NCBI GenBank assembly: GCA_902802755.1
Contig: CADCNH010000001.1
Span: forward strand, 62,001 to 126,000
Length of the DNA: 64,000 bases
Reading direction: 5' to 3'
DNA from: an uncultured Bacteroidota bacterium
GTDB taxonomy: Bacteria; Bacteroidota; Bacteroidia; Bacteroidales; WCHB1-69
In this document: piece by piece, positions 8,876 to 16,176 of the stretch
Numbering within the stretch: position 1 is the stretch's first letter
How the letters are laid out: each line of letters starts with the position of its first letter
Made by a program: the position numbers and the translations under genes
The notes under the pieces: generated by a model
What the model saw: only the letters and a program-made list of their open reading frames with translations
Database searches by the model: none
What the model was told of the DNA's origin: nothing

Positions 8876-9922
8876 ATGGCAAAAAAAAGATTTTTTTCAC
8901 TTGTTTTAGGACTGCTTTTTGTGGGTTGTGTTTGGGCTGATGGGTATAAGGTTTTGTTTATCGGCAACAGCTATACAGATGTCAATAACCTTCCTCAGCT
9001 GATAGCATCCATGGCTGAAGCCGGAGGTGACACTTTGGTGTTTTCCGCAAACTTGCCTGGAGGCCATACCTTCAATAATCACTTGAATAATTCCACCACT
9101 GTTTCTTTGATTCAGCAAGGAGGCTGGGACTATGTGGTGTTGCAGGGACAAAGTCAGGAACCCTCATTCCCTGACGGACAGTTTTATGCTGAAACCTATC
9201 CGTATGCCCAGCAATTGTGCGAGATGATACGCCAATACAATCCGGAAGCGGAAATAGTGTTTTACATGACCTGGGGCAGGAAAAACGGTGACCAGTACAA
9301 CTGTCCTTATTTTCCGCCCTTGTGTACCTACGAAGGTATGGACAGTTTGTTGTATTTGCGTTATATGACTATGGCCGATGATTTTGATGCCGAAGTGAGC
9401 CCTGTGGGAGCTTTATGGCATTATTTACGTGATCATCAGCCAGAAATTGAGCTGTATGCGTCAGACGAAAGCCACCCATCTTTAGCGGGTAGTTATGCAG
9501 CCGCGTGCTCTTTTTATTCGGTCCTATTCCGTAAGAATCCGAGGGAAAATGATTACAATCCTGGCATAGCGGAAGAGGCGGCGGAAATGATCAGATTGGC
9601 TGCTTCAAAAGTAGTGTATGACTCCTTGGCCAAGTGGTTTGTGGTGACGCCCGATTCACCAGGAGAGATGATAAGTTCATTCAAAGAGAATAATACAGTT
9701 ATTTATCCTAATCCAACGGCTGAATATCTTGATATACAATGTGATAATTATATTTCTGATATCAAGATTTTTGCTGAGGATGGCCGTCTGGTATGGTCGA
9801 AAACAAATGTGAACACTTTGAAGGAAAGAATATCCCTTTCCGCATTCAGCGCAGGGCTGTATTTTATTCAAATTGTTGATAATGAAGGTAATATAGCGAA
9901 GAAAAAAGTCATCAAAATGTAA
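8876..9922 (+). CDS. SGNH/GDSL-type hydrolase with T9SS type A sorting tail
   Basis: 348 residues. Signal peptide 1-21. The SGNH fold shows block I FIGNSYT with the nucleophile Ser32, an Asn-containing stretch, and block V DESHPS with Asp197 and His200 as the rest of the triad. This arrangement is seen in esterases and deacetylases acting on carbohydrates or other acyl esters; the substrate cannot be told. Residues ~270-348 (VIYPNPTAEYLDIQ... ending KKKVIKM) are a T9SS type A C-terminal sorting domain, so the enzyme should be exported through the outer membrane and anchored or released. It is flanked by parS-like sites. Confidence 0.88.
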   Translation: MAKKRFFSLVLGLLFVGCVWADGYKVLFIGNSYTDVNNLPQLIASMAEAGGDTLVFSANLPGGHTFNNHLNNSTTVSLIQQGGWDYVVLQGQSQEPSFPDGQFYAETYPYAQQLCEMIRQYNPEAEIVFYMTWGRKNGDQYNCPYFPPLCTYEGMDSLLYLRYMTMADDFDAEVSPVGALWHYLRDHQPEIELYASDESHPSLAGSYAAACSFYSVLFRKNPRENDYNPGIAEEAAEMIRLAASKVVYDSLAKWFVVTPDSPGEMISSFKENNTVIYPNPTAEYLDIQCDNYISDIKIFAEDGRLVWSKTNVNTLKERISLSAFSAGLYFIQIVDNEGNIAKKKVIKM

Positions 9923-10004
9923 GTATCTCCTACAGTTGCCTCGAAGATGCAAAATTTTAATAACCCCAGATGAGCATAATGTAATTTAAGATAGTGTTCT
10001 GTAG

Positions 10005-10025
10005 GGCTGTCACATTGTGGCAGCC
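10005..10025 (+). other. Stem-loop just upstream of ybeY
   Basis: GGCTGTCAC (10005-10013) pairs with GTGGCAGCC (10017-10025), nine base pairs with one G-T wobble and an ATT loop. It ends 16 bases before the ybeY ATG and lacks a T run, so it is more likely a 5' RNA stabiliser or translation control element than a terminator. Confidence 0.5.
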
Positions 10026-10041
10026 GAATAAAATATATAAC

Positions 10042-10467
10042 ATGATAATTTTCAATAATTTACCATCAGAATTACAAAGCGAACAGTCACTTCTGAAGCC
10101 GTGGCTGAAGGAATTGATCCGCCAGCATGGTTTCACTCCCGGTGATATTGCTTATTTCTTTTGTAATGATGAGGAATTGTTGAAAATCAATCAGCAGTTT
10201 TTGCAGCACGATACTTATACTGACATCATCACCTTTGATTATGGAGAGGGTGGAGTTGTTGCTGGAGAAATACACATCAGCGAGCAGCGGGTAAGAGATA
10301 ATGCCACCGAAATGCAAAATTTGCCTTTAGAGGAGTTTTTGCGTGTGGTGGCACACGGGGTATTGCACCTGTGTGGATTTAAGGATAAGACGGCAGAAGA
10401 AGCCGCCGAAATGAGGTCTCAGGAAGAGGCTGCAATAGACTTATTTAAAAAGTTAAAACTCAGATAG
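10042..10467 (+). CDS. ybeY: Endoribonuclease YbeY (rRNA maturation)
   Basis: 141 residues. YbeY is a zinc-dependent RNase needed for 16S rRNA 3'-end maturation and ribosome quality control. Seen: the TDIITFDYGE...AGEIHIS core and the metal site AHGVLHLCGFKD. Two of the three usual zinc histidines (HxxxH) are present; the third, normally in HLxGYDH, is replaced by KD here. I recall this variation in other Bacteroidetes, so it is probably a lineage trait. ATG 10042 was chosen because the upstream in-frame ATG (9994) would translate the stem-loop at 10005-10025. mnmG follows after 16 bases. Confidence 0.92.
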   Translation: MIIFNNLPSELQSEQSLLKPWLKELIRQHGFTPGDIAYFFCNDEELLKINQQFLQHDTYTDIITFDYGEGGVVAGEIHISEQRVRDNATEMQNLPLEEFLRVVAHGVLHLCGFKDKTAEEAAEMRSQEEAAIDLFKKLKLR

Positions 10468-10483
10468 ACAATATTTTACAACA

Positions 10484-12364
10484 TTGTTCCACGTGGAAAA
10501 CAGAGAAAAATTTGATATTATTGTGGTAGGTGCTGGTCACGCAGGCTGTGAGGCGGCAGTGGCAGCGGCACGCTTGGGAAGCAGAACTTTGCTTATTACC
10601 ATGCACCTGGGATTGGTGGCACAGATGTCATGCAATCCGGCTATGGGTGGCATCGCCAAGGGACAAATTGTAAAAGAGATTGATGCGCTGGGTGGCTTCT
10701 CCGGAATAGTGGCCGACAGGTCCACCATCCAGTTTAGAATGCTGAACCGCTCAAAGGGACCAGCCATGTGGAGTCCAAGAACCCAGAATGACAAATACCT
10801 TTTTTCTGCCTGCTGGAAACAGGTGCTCGAGGAACAGGAAAATCTGGAACTGCGCCAAGATACCGTGGTCGATATCCTGTTCGACCAGAATAGGGTAGTG
10901 GGGGTGAAAACACAACAAGGAAACACCATCTATGCCCAGCGGCTTATCTTGACAAACGGAACCTTCCTGAATGGCAGAATCCATATCGGCGAAGTGAACT
11001 TTGCAGGCGGTAGGATGGGGGAGAGCAACTCGCTTTACCTTTCGGACAAGCTCAAGGATTTTGGCTTGAGTGTGAAAAAGCTGAAGACTGGCACCCCGGT
11101 GAGAATAGACAAGCGCACCATCGACTTCTCCAAGATGGAGGAACAAAAGGGTGACGACAATCCCGACAAGTTTTCTTTTACGGATACCCCAGCTGTGCAG
11201 GACCAGATGAGCTGCTGGATAACTTACACCAACCCGCTGGTGCATGAGATACTGCGAACAGGCTTTGAATACTCCCCCATGTTCCAGGGAAGAATACAAG
11301 GGGTGGGTCCACGATACTGTCCATCTATTGAAGATAAGATCAACCGCTTTTCGGAACGCGACCGACACCAGTTGTTTTTGGAACCAGAAGGACGGAATAC
11401 AAATGAATATTATCTGAACGGCTTTTCTTCCTCCTTGCCCGAAGAAGTGCAGATAAATGCTATGCACCTGATTCCAGGTTTGGAACAAGCTAAAGTCTTC
11501 AGACCTGGTTATGCTATCGAGTACGATTTCTTTGATCCCACCCAACTGAAGTTTTCACTGGAGTCGAAACTGATAGACAATTTATATTTGGCTGGACAAG
11601 TAAATGGCACTACAGGTTATGAGGAGGCGGCATGCCAAGGTCTGATGGCAGGTATTAATGCACACCTCTCATTGCATGATAAAGAACCTTTGGTATTGAC
11701 CCGTTCACAAGCTTATATCGGAGTGCTGATTGATGATTTGGTCACGAAGGGTGTGGAAGATCCTTACCGCATGTTTACCTCCAGGGCAGAATATCGTATA
11801 TTGCTCCGTCAAGATAATGCCGATGAAAGACTGACTCCTATTGGACATGATTTGGGTTTGATTGATGATGAACGATATGCGAAAATGCAGAAAAAATATG
11901 AGCATCAGCAGCTCATGGTCGATTTCCTTTCGGAGCATCATGCCAAACCTGTGGAGGTAAATGAATATTTGGAAAAAGTGGAAACCTCTACTTTGACCCA
12001 GCGGACAAAATATGCCAGTCTCCTGTTGCGTCCCCAGGTGGAATTAAAACAGTTGAAAAAATGCAGCGAGCGAATTGCTGCTTTTGCCGAAGAGAATCAT
12101 ATCTCAGAACAAGAACAGGAAAATGCCGAAATCAGAATCAAGTATGCCAATTATATAGAAAAAGAAAAAGAAATGGCGGATAAATTATCCAATTTGGATA
12201 ATATAAAAATATCAGCTGATTTTGATTATAAAAATTTCCCTTCATTGTCTTTGGAAGCCCGTGAGAAATTATCAAGAGTAAAACCGGAAAATTTAGGCCA
12301 AGCCTCTCGTATCAGCGGTGTCAGTCCCTCCGACATAGCTGCCCTGATGATTTATTTAAGGTAA
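10484..12364 (+). CDS. mnmG: tRNA uridine-5-carboxymethylaminomethyl modification enzyme MnmG (GidA)
   Basis: 626 residues, normal for MnmG. With MnmE it builds the cmnm5 group on U34 of tRNAs, using FAD. Seen: the N-terminal dinucleotide fold VVGAGHAGCEAA, MSCNPAMGGIAKGQ, the GTFLNGRIHIG and GGRMGE motifs, the two-cysteine region around RYCPSIEDKI, and the helical C-terminus ending in a DIAALMIYLR-type tail. There is no ATG at the start: it is TTG 10484 (MFHVENREKF) or GTG 10493 (MENREKF). The first six residues are encoded by a parS-like site, which leaves the true start uncertain. Confidence 0.93.
   Translation: MFHVENREKFDIIVVGAGHAGCEAAVAAARLGSRTLLITMHLGLVAQMSCNPAMGGIAKGQIVKEIDALGGFSGIVADRSTIQFRMLNRSKGPAMWSPRTQNDKYLFSACWKQVLEEQENLELRQDTVVDILFDQNRVVGVKTQQGNTIYAQRLILTNGTFLNGRIHIGEVNFAGGRMGESNSLYLSDKLKDFGLSVKKLKTGTPVRIDKRTIDFSKMEEQKGDDNPDKFSFTDTPAVQDQMSCWITYTNPLVHEILRTGFEYSPMFQGRIQGVGPRYCPSIEDKINRFSERDRHQLFLEPEGRNTNEYYLNGFSSSLPEEVQINAMHLIPGLEQAKVFRPGYAIEYDFFDPTQLKFSLESKLIDNLYLAGQVNGTTGYEEAACQGLMAGINAHLSLHDKEPLVLTRSQAYIGVLIDDLVTKGVEDPYRMFTSRAEYRILLRQDNADERLTPIGHDLGLIDDERYAKMQKKYEHQQLMVDFLSEHHAKPVEVNEYLEKVETSTLTQRTKYASLLLRPQVELKQLKKCSERIAAFAEENHISEQEQENAEIRIKYANYIEKEKEMADKLSNLDNIKISADFDYKNFPSLSLEAREKLSRVKPENLGQASRISGVSPSDIAALMIYLR
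10485..10500. promoter_or_regulatory. parS-like centromere site 2, overlapping the mnmG start
   Basis: TGTTCCACGTGGAAAA on the plus strand; only position 15 departs from TGTTNCACGTGNAACA, and the central 14 bases are an exact palindrome-type core. It covers both candidate mnmG start codons. gid genes near the origin in many bacteria lie beside parAB/parS, so the position is plausible. Confidence 0.7.
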
Positions 12365-12497
12365 ACACTTAATAATCAGTAATTTACAAACCATCTTTTG
12401 ATTTAAGCCATTATTTTCAAAAAAATGATGCCCGGCTCAAAAAATACAAAATCGTGGCTTAAAAGCGATATTTTTTGTAAGGTGTTGATTATTAAGA
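12365..12497. repeat. Long imperfect inverted repeat after mnmG
   Basis: The outer 11 bases CTTAATAATCA (12368-12378) have an exact inverted copy at 12486-12496. Further in, 12384-12410 (TTACAAA...TTTAAGCCA) pairs imperfectly with 12455-12480 (TGGCTTAAAA...TTTTGTAA). The central ~45 bases contain CCCGGC. This could be a folded RNA at the mnmG 3' end or a small non-autonomous mobile element of about 130 bases. No coding potential. Confidence 0.5.
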
Positions 12498-12606
12498 GGA
12501 AAAGTTATTCGGTTAGGCGTAGAGGCGTGAAGACACTTGCTATGCTCGTTCGTGAAGATGAATTTTTGCTATATGTGTAAGCATGTCACCTTTCGAGCAA
12601 AATGAA

Positions 12607-12685
12607 ACTCCCCTCGAGGGCGAAGCCCGAGACTCCCCCCTGGACGGAGTCCACTCCCCTTGAGCACGCAGTGCGAAACTCCCCC
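12607..12685 (+). repeat. Tandem array of GNA-triloop mini-hairpins
   Basis: Four ACTCCCC blocks (12607, 12632, 12653, 12678; spacing 25, 21, 25) separate three hairpins: 12618-12628 GGGC-GAA-GCCC, 12642-12652 GGAC-GGA-GTCC, 12664-12674 GCAC-GCA-GTGC. All have a four-base stem closed by C-G and a GNA loop, while the stem bases differ in a compensated way. It lies in the mnmG-metK gap and is not coding. Confidence 0.6.
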
Positions 12686-12708
12686 AAACTCAATTAACAC
12701 ATTATTCC

Positions 12709-12841
12709 ATTTGCTAATTTACCAATTAACTAATTTGCTAATTAATTTCATTGGCACATTAGCACATTGTCTCATTTGCACATTTAACTATTCACATCCC
12801 TCCGTTAACTAATTTGCTAATTCACTAATTTGCTAATTGAA
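12709..12841. repeat. Dispersed GCTAATT / GGCACATTAGCACATTG repeat, copy 1
   Basis: Low-complexity stretch built from iterated TTTGCTAATT units and CATT-GGCACATTAGCACATTG. A 21-base block at 12749-12769 recurs exactly at 39326-39346. Related copies are at 16131-16176 and 49645-49680. Confidence 0.65.
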
Positions 12842-12849
12842 AAAAATCG

Positions 12850-12857
12850 TATTTTTG
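12850..12857 (+). promoter_or_regulatory. -7 box for metK
   Basis: TATTTTTG preceded by TTTG at 12829-12832 (17-base spacing). It predicts a transcript start near 12863, exactly where the riboswitch-like leader begins. Confidence 0.65.
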
Positions 12858-12862
12858 CAATC

Positions 12863-12936
12863 GAAAAATGTGGACAGATTTATCATGATTGCAACCACGG
12901 AAAAAAATGCTAAACCATCAAAATCCCACATTTTTC
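12863..12936 (+). ncRNA. SAM-II-type riboswitch in the metK leader
   Basis: The leader carries the conserved pieces of the SAM-II (metA/SAM_alpha) class in order: P1 5' strand GTGG (12870-12873), loop GATTTA (12877-12882), TTGCA (12889-12893), P1 3' strand CCACG (12895-12899), an A-rich stretch, and GCTAAA (12909-12914). P2 pairing is TGAT (12886-12889) with ATCA (12917-12920) and GCA with TGC. The loop 1 strand and GCTAAA are the parts that form the ligand-binding triplex in known structures. In addition, 12863-12873 (GAAAAATGTGG) is perfectly complementary to 12926-12936 (CCACATTTTTC), an 11-bp alternative helix that excludes P1. SAM is made by the downstream gene, which fits feedback control. 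P1 is followed by two or three bases more than in the reference aptamer I recall. Confidence 0.8.
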
Positions 12937-12968
12937 ATTACATCATTATTAACCCATAAATTATTATT

Positions 12969-14252
12969 ATGAGCTATCTATTCACATCTGAATCAGTATC
13001 TGAAGGACACCCCGATAAGGTGAGTGATCAAATTTCAGACGCTTTGCTTGATTCGTTCCTGGCTCAGGACCCTGAATCAAAAGTGGCTTGCGAAACTTTA
13101 GTGACTACCGGTTTGGTGGTTTGCGCAGGTGAGGTTAAAACAAATGGCTATGTGTCCATCGATGATGTGGCACGCAGAGTTATTGCAAAAATCGGCTATA
13201 CGAAAAGCGATTACCAGTTTGATGCCAAATCGTGTGCGGTGATTTCCGCTATCCATAGCCAGTCGTCCGACATCAACCAAGGGGTTGAGCGACAAAAAAA
13301 GGAGGAACAGGGTGCTGGCGACCAAGGCATGATGTTCGGTTATGCCTGCCGTGAAATGCAGAATTTCATGCCAATTACCGTAGAACTTTCCCACATGATT
13401 CTGCAGGAGTTGGCTGCCATCAGAAAAGAAGGGAAACAAATGACTTATCTTCGTCCTGATGCAAAATCGCAGGTGACCTTGCAATATGCAGACGATGGCA
13501 CTCCGGAACGCATCGATACCATAGTGGTTTCCACCCAGCACGATGATTTCGCTGAGGAGAAGGCCATGCAGGAAACAATCAAAAAAGACATCGAAAACAT
13601 TCTGCTACCTCGTGTTATCAAAGAATGTCCAGAAAGCGTAAAAGCTTTATTCAAAGATGATTATAAGCTCTATGTAAATCCTACGGGCAAATTTGTTATT
13701 GGTGGTCCACATGGCGACACTGGCGTAACTGGCCGTAAGATTATTGTGGATACATACGGTGGTCACGGAGCCCATGGTGGTGGTGCTTTTTCAGGAAAAG
13801 ATCCTTCAAAAGTGGACCGTTCAGCCGCATACGCAGCTCGTCATATCGCTAAAAACATGGTGGCTGCCGGTTTGTGTGACAAAGTATTAGTGCAGGTGGC
13901 TTACGCGATTGGAGTGGCAGAACCAGTCGGACTGTTTGTGAACACATACGGAACCGCCAAAGTGCAGTTGAGCGACGGCGAGATTGCCACTAAAATCAAG
14001 GAAATCATCCCTATGCGCCCCTACGACATCATTGAACGTTTCCAATTGAAAAACCCTATTTATGAGAGAACTGCCTCATACGGACATTTCGGCCGCGACA
14101 GTTATGAGGAAGAAGTGGAAGTTGGTTATAAAGACAAGGATACTTATACCCGAGTGGTTGATGGCAAAGAAAAAACATTCAAAAAAGTACTATTTTTCGG
14201 CTGGGAGCGTTTGGATTATGTGGAAGCCATAAAAAAAGCATTTAAACTCTAA
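12969..14252 (+). CDS. metK: S-adenosylmethionine synthase
   Basis: 427 residues, normal for Bacteroidales MetK. It makes SAM from ATP and methionine, releasing phosphate and pyrophosphate. Seen: the N-terminal [25 protein letters not shown] ATP site (His/Asp metal ligands), [12 protein letters not shown], the flexible-loop lysines around [16 protein letters not shown] and [18 protein letters not shown]. It is preceded by its own promoter and a SAM-II-like leader 32 bases before the ATG. A serine hydrolase gene follows after 3 bases and may be co-transcribed. Confidence 0.97.
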   Translation: MSYLFTSESVSEGHPDKVSDQISDALLDSFLAQDPESKVACETLVTTGLVVCAGEVKTNGYVSIDDVARRVIAKIGYTKSDYQFDAKSCAVISAIHSQSSDINQGVERQKKEEQGAGDQGMMFGYACREMQNFMPITVELSHMILQELAAIRKEGKQMTYLRPDAKSQVTLQYADDGTPERIDTIVVSTQHDDFAEEKAMQETIKKDIENILLPRVIKECPESVKALFKDDYKLYVNPTGKFVIGGPHGDTGVTGRKIIVDTYGGHGAHGGGAFSGKDPSKVDRSAAYAARHIAKNMVAAGLCDKVLVQVAYAIGVAEPVGLFVNTYGTAKVQLSDGEIATKIKEIIPMRPYDIIERFQLKNPIYERTASYGHFGRDSYEEEVEVGYKDKDTYTRVVDGKEKTFKKVLFFGWERLDYVEAIKKAFKL

Positions 14253-14255
14253 AGA

Positions 14256-15467
14256 ATGAAGCGTATATCTTTGTGCTTGTTTTTCTGCCTTTTTTCGGCG
14301 ATTTTAGCGGCTCAGACCGTAAGGGTGGAAAGAGGTGCCAAAAAAATAAAAGAACTCACTACGGCGGAAATAAACGCCGTTTTTGACCGTGCCAATCCTC
14401 AGCTGAAAGTGAAGGCCATACAAGAAATGGCCGAACAAATGAGTCAGACTTTAAACGGAACCATTCTTATTGCTTTGGATGACAAGGTAATTGTCAGAAA
14501 AACATACGGTTACGCCCGTTTGTACCAAAAGGGCAAGGACTTGAACGGAATGACCATTTCGCAACTAGGAGCGGCGCGTGGCAAGGCGGAAAATAAGCTG
14601 ACCAATACCACTCCATACGAATTGGCCTCTATTTCCAAGCAATTCACGGCAGCGGCCATCCTGAAGCTGGTGGCCGCAGGCAAAATGAAGTTGACGGATA
14701 ATTTGTCGAAATATTACCCGAACAACCCGTATGCGGGCATCACTATCCATCATTTGCTCTGTCACACTTCTGGATTGCCGGAATATTTCGATTTTCCTGA
14801 GGAGATATGGGGAACAGAAGGTTTAACTACCAATGAACAGGCCATACAGAAAGTCTTTTCACGGCGTGAGAAGATTTATTTTAAGCCAGGCATGAGGTAT
14901 AAATACACCAATACCAATTATTTGCTTTTGGCGGATATCGTGGCCAAGGTTTCGGGAGTGAAGTTCGAGAAATTTGTGGAGGACAGCATCATCAAGCCAG
15001 TGGGAATGATGAACACCTTTTATGTCACGCAGAAAAACGAGCACAAAGATATCTTTTTTCCACGAGGACATCTGAAATCGGGTGAGGAAGTGGCTATTGA
15101 GCCGCTCGATGGCACTTTTGGCGACAAAGGCTTATACTCATGTCCCGAGGCCTTGATGAAGTGGAAAATCGCCTTTTTCAACGAATATTCGGTGCTTCCG
15201 AAAGAGTGGGTGGAGAAGGCCTCATCAACGCAAAACAAGCTTATCACAGGAGCAGAGCCTTCGGAGTTATATGGCTACGGCTTCCACTTGGAGGAAAACC
15301 CCTATTATGGCAAATTAGTGTATCATGGTGGCCTATGGCATGGATTCCATCATATCATGGTATATCGTCCGTCAGATAATATGCTGTTTATCTGCCTCAG
15401 CAACTACCGCAACCGCGCCCACGTCGGCAAAAGCAACCAGATACTCAATATTTTGGATGGAGTGTGA
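14256..15467 (+). CDS. Secreted beta-lactamase-like serine hydrolase (class C / PBP4* fold)
   Basis: 403 residues. Signal peptide 1-19 (ending ILAAQ). The serine-hydrolase triad of the class C beta-lactamase/D-peptidase fold is visible: Ser125-x-x-Lys128 (SISK), Tyr217-x-Asn219 (YTN) and a C-terminal YHGGLWHG box in place of KTG. Such proteins include esterases, D-aminopeptidases and penicillin-binding-like enzymes; lactam resistance is not implied. Residues 20-60 form a short helical lead-in. It starts 3 bases after metK, but a functional link is not obvious. Confidence 0.85.
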   Translation: MKRISLCLFFCLFSAILAAQTVRVERGAKKIKELTTAEINAVFDRANPQLKVKAIQEMAEQMSQTLNGTILIALDDKVIVRKTYGYARLYQKGKDLNGMTISQLGAARGKAENKLTNTTPYELASISKQFTAAAILKLVAAGKMKLTDNLSKYYPNNPYAGITIHHLLCHTSGLPEYFDFPEEIWGTEGLTTNEQAIQKVFSRREKIYFKPGMRYKYTNTNYLLLADIVAKVSGVKFEKFVEDSIIKPVGMMNTFYVTQKNEHKDIFFPRGHLKSGEEVAIEPLDGTFGDKGLYSCPEALMKWKIAFFNEYSVLPKEWVEKASSTQNKLITGAEPSELYGYGFHLEENPYYGKLVYHGGLWHGFHHIMVYRPSDNMLFICLSNYRNRAHVGKSNQILNILDGV

Positions 15468-15502
15468 TAGGGGTCAGGGGTTAGTGATTAGGGGTTAGTA
15501 GT
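15468..15502. repeat. G-rich direct repeats between convergent genes
   Basis: Three GGGG tracts spaced by TCA and TTAGTGATTA, built on repeated AGGGGTTAGT-like units, fill the whole gap between two convergent stop codons. Confidence 0.4.
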
Positions 15503-16111
15503 TTAAAATCGATGTTCATATCCAATATTTAACATTACGGAATAACGGGGTATGTCATGGTGTAAACGTGGGGCGTGTCCTTCGTAATATAGATAGTCGA
15601 ACCCTTCAAAAAGGGCCCCATGTAACCCTATGGTTAACAAGTCTTTTGAGCTTAAGTTAATACGTCCACCTAAACCTAAGGTACTTCCGATATTAAAAAT
15701 TTCTTTGGCATTGGCAGCCACCCATGTATTTACTCCAAAACCCAAAAAAATACCACCTCTTACGTAAAAATGCGAAAGATGGAATTCCATCTCAACAGGA
15801 ATCAAAATATTCCGGATGGCAATATCTCGTGGAATGGTAAAATAATCCTCATACCGTATGCCAGCGGCAACACCCCAAAGACGATGAAAATCGTATCGCA
15901 TACCAACACCTGTGCCCACACCAGGATACAAATCGGAAACAGCAGGATATTTGCAGAAGCCTCCCCCCACATTGGCAGTGATACTGAATCCTTTATGAAA
16001 ATCAGTTGTATTGCTTGAATTTTGTGAGAATACAGGTGACACAGCCAGAATAAAGGTAATAATCAAAACAATGTGTAAAACACTGATATTTACAATATTA
16101 AACCGTTTCAT
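15503..16111 (-). CDS. Outer-membrane beta-barrel protein, PorT/OmpX-like
   Basis: 202 residues. A signal peptide (1-29, ending PVFSQ) is followed by alternating hydrophobic/aromatic strands (GFSITANVGGGF, GVGMRYDF, WGVAAGIRYEDYF, FYVRGGIFLGFGVN, STLGLGGRINL, YSVMLNIGYEHRF) that end in Phe, the mark of a barrel inserted by BAM. About eight strands fit the length. Function unknown. It may be the tail of the purL unit: only 50 bases, filled by a repeat, separate them. Confidence 0.75.
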   Translation of the reverse strand: MKRFNIVNISVLHIVLIITFILAVSPVFSQNSSNTTDFHKGFSITANVGGGFCKYPAVSDLYPGVGTGVGMRYDFHRLWGVAAGIRYEDYFTIPRDIAIRNILIPVEMEFHLSHFYVRGGIFLGFGVNTWVAANAKEIFNIGSTLGLGGRINLSSKDLLTIGLHGALFEGFDYLYYEGHAPRLHHDIPRYSVMLNIGYEHRF

Positions 16112-16130
16112 AAGAATATAATTAAATCCC

Positions 16131-16176
16131 TTGCTAATTAGCTAATTCCATTAGCACATTGTTAATTAGCACATTG
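16131..16176. repeat. Dispersed repeat, copy 2, entering the 3' end of purL
   Basis: Contains TTGCTAATTAGCTAATT and two ATTAGCACATTG-like units as in 12709-12841 and 39219-39362. The right part (16162-16176) is inside purL and encodes its last residues. Confidence 0.6.

Noticed and set aside
15468..15502. G-quadruplex between convergent genes
   Set aside because: Only three GGGG tracts lie on the strand; a fourth would be needed for a strong intramolecular quadruplex. Listed only as a repeat.
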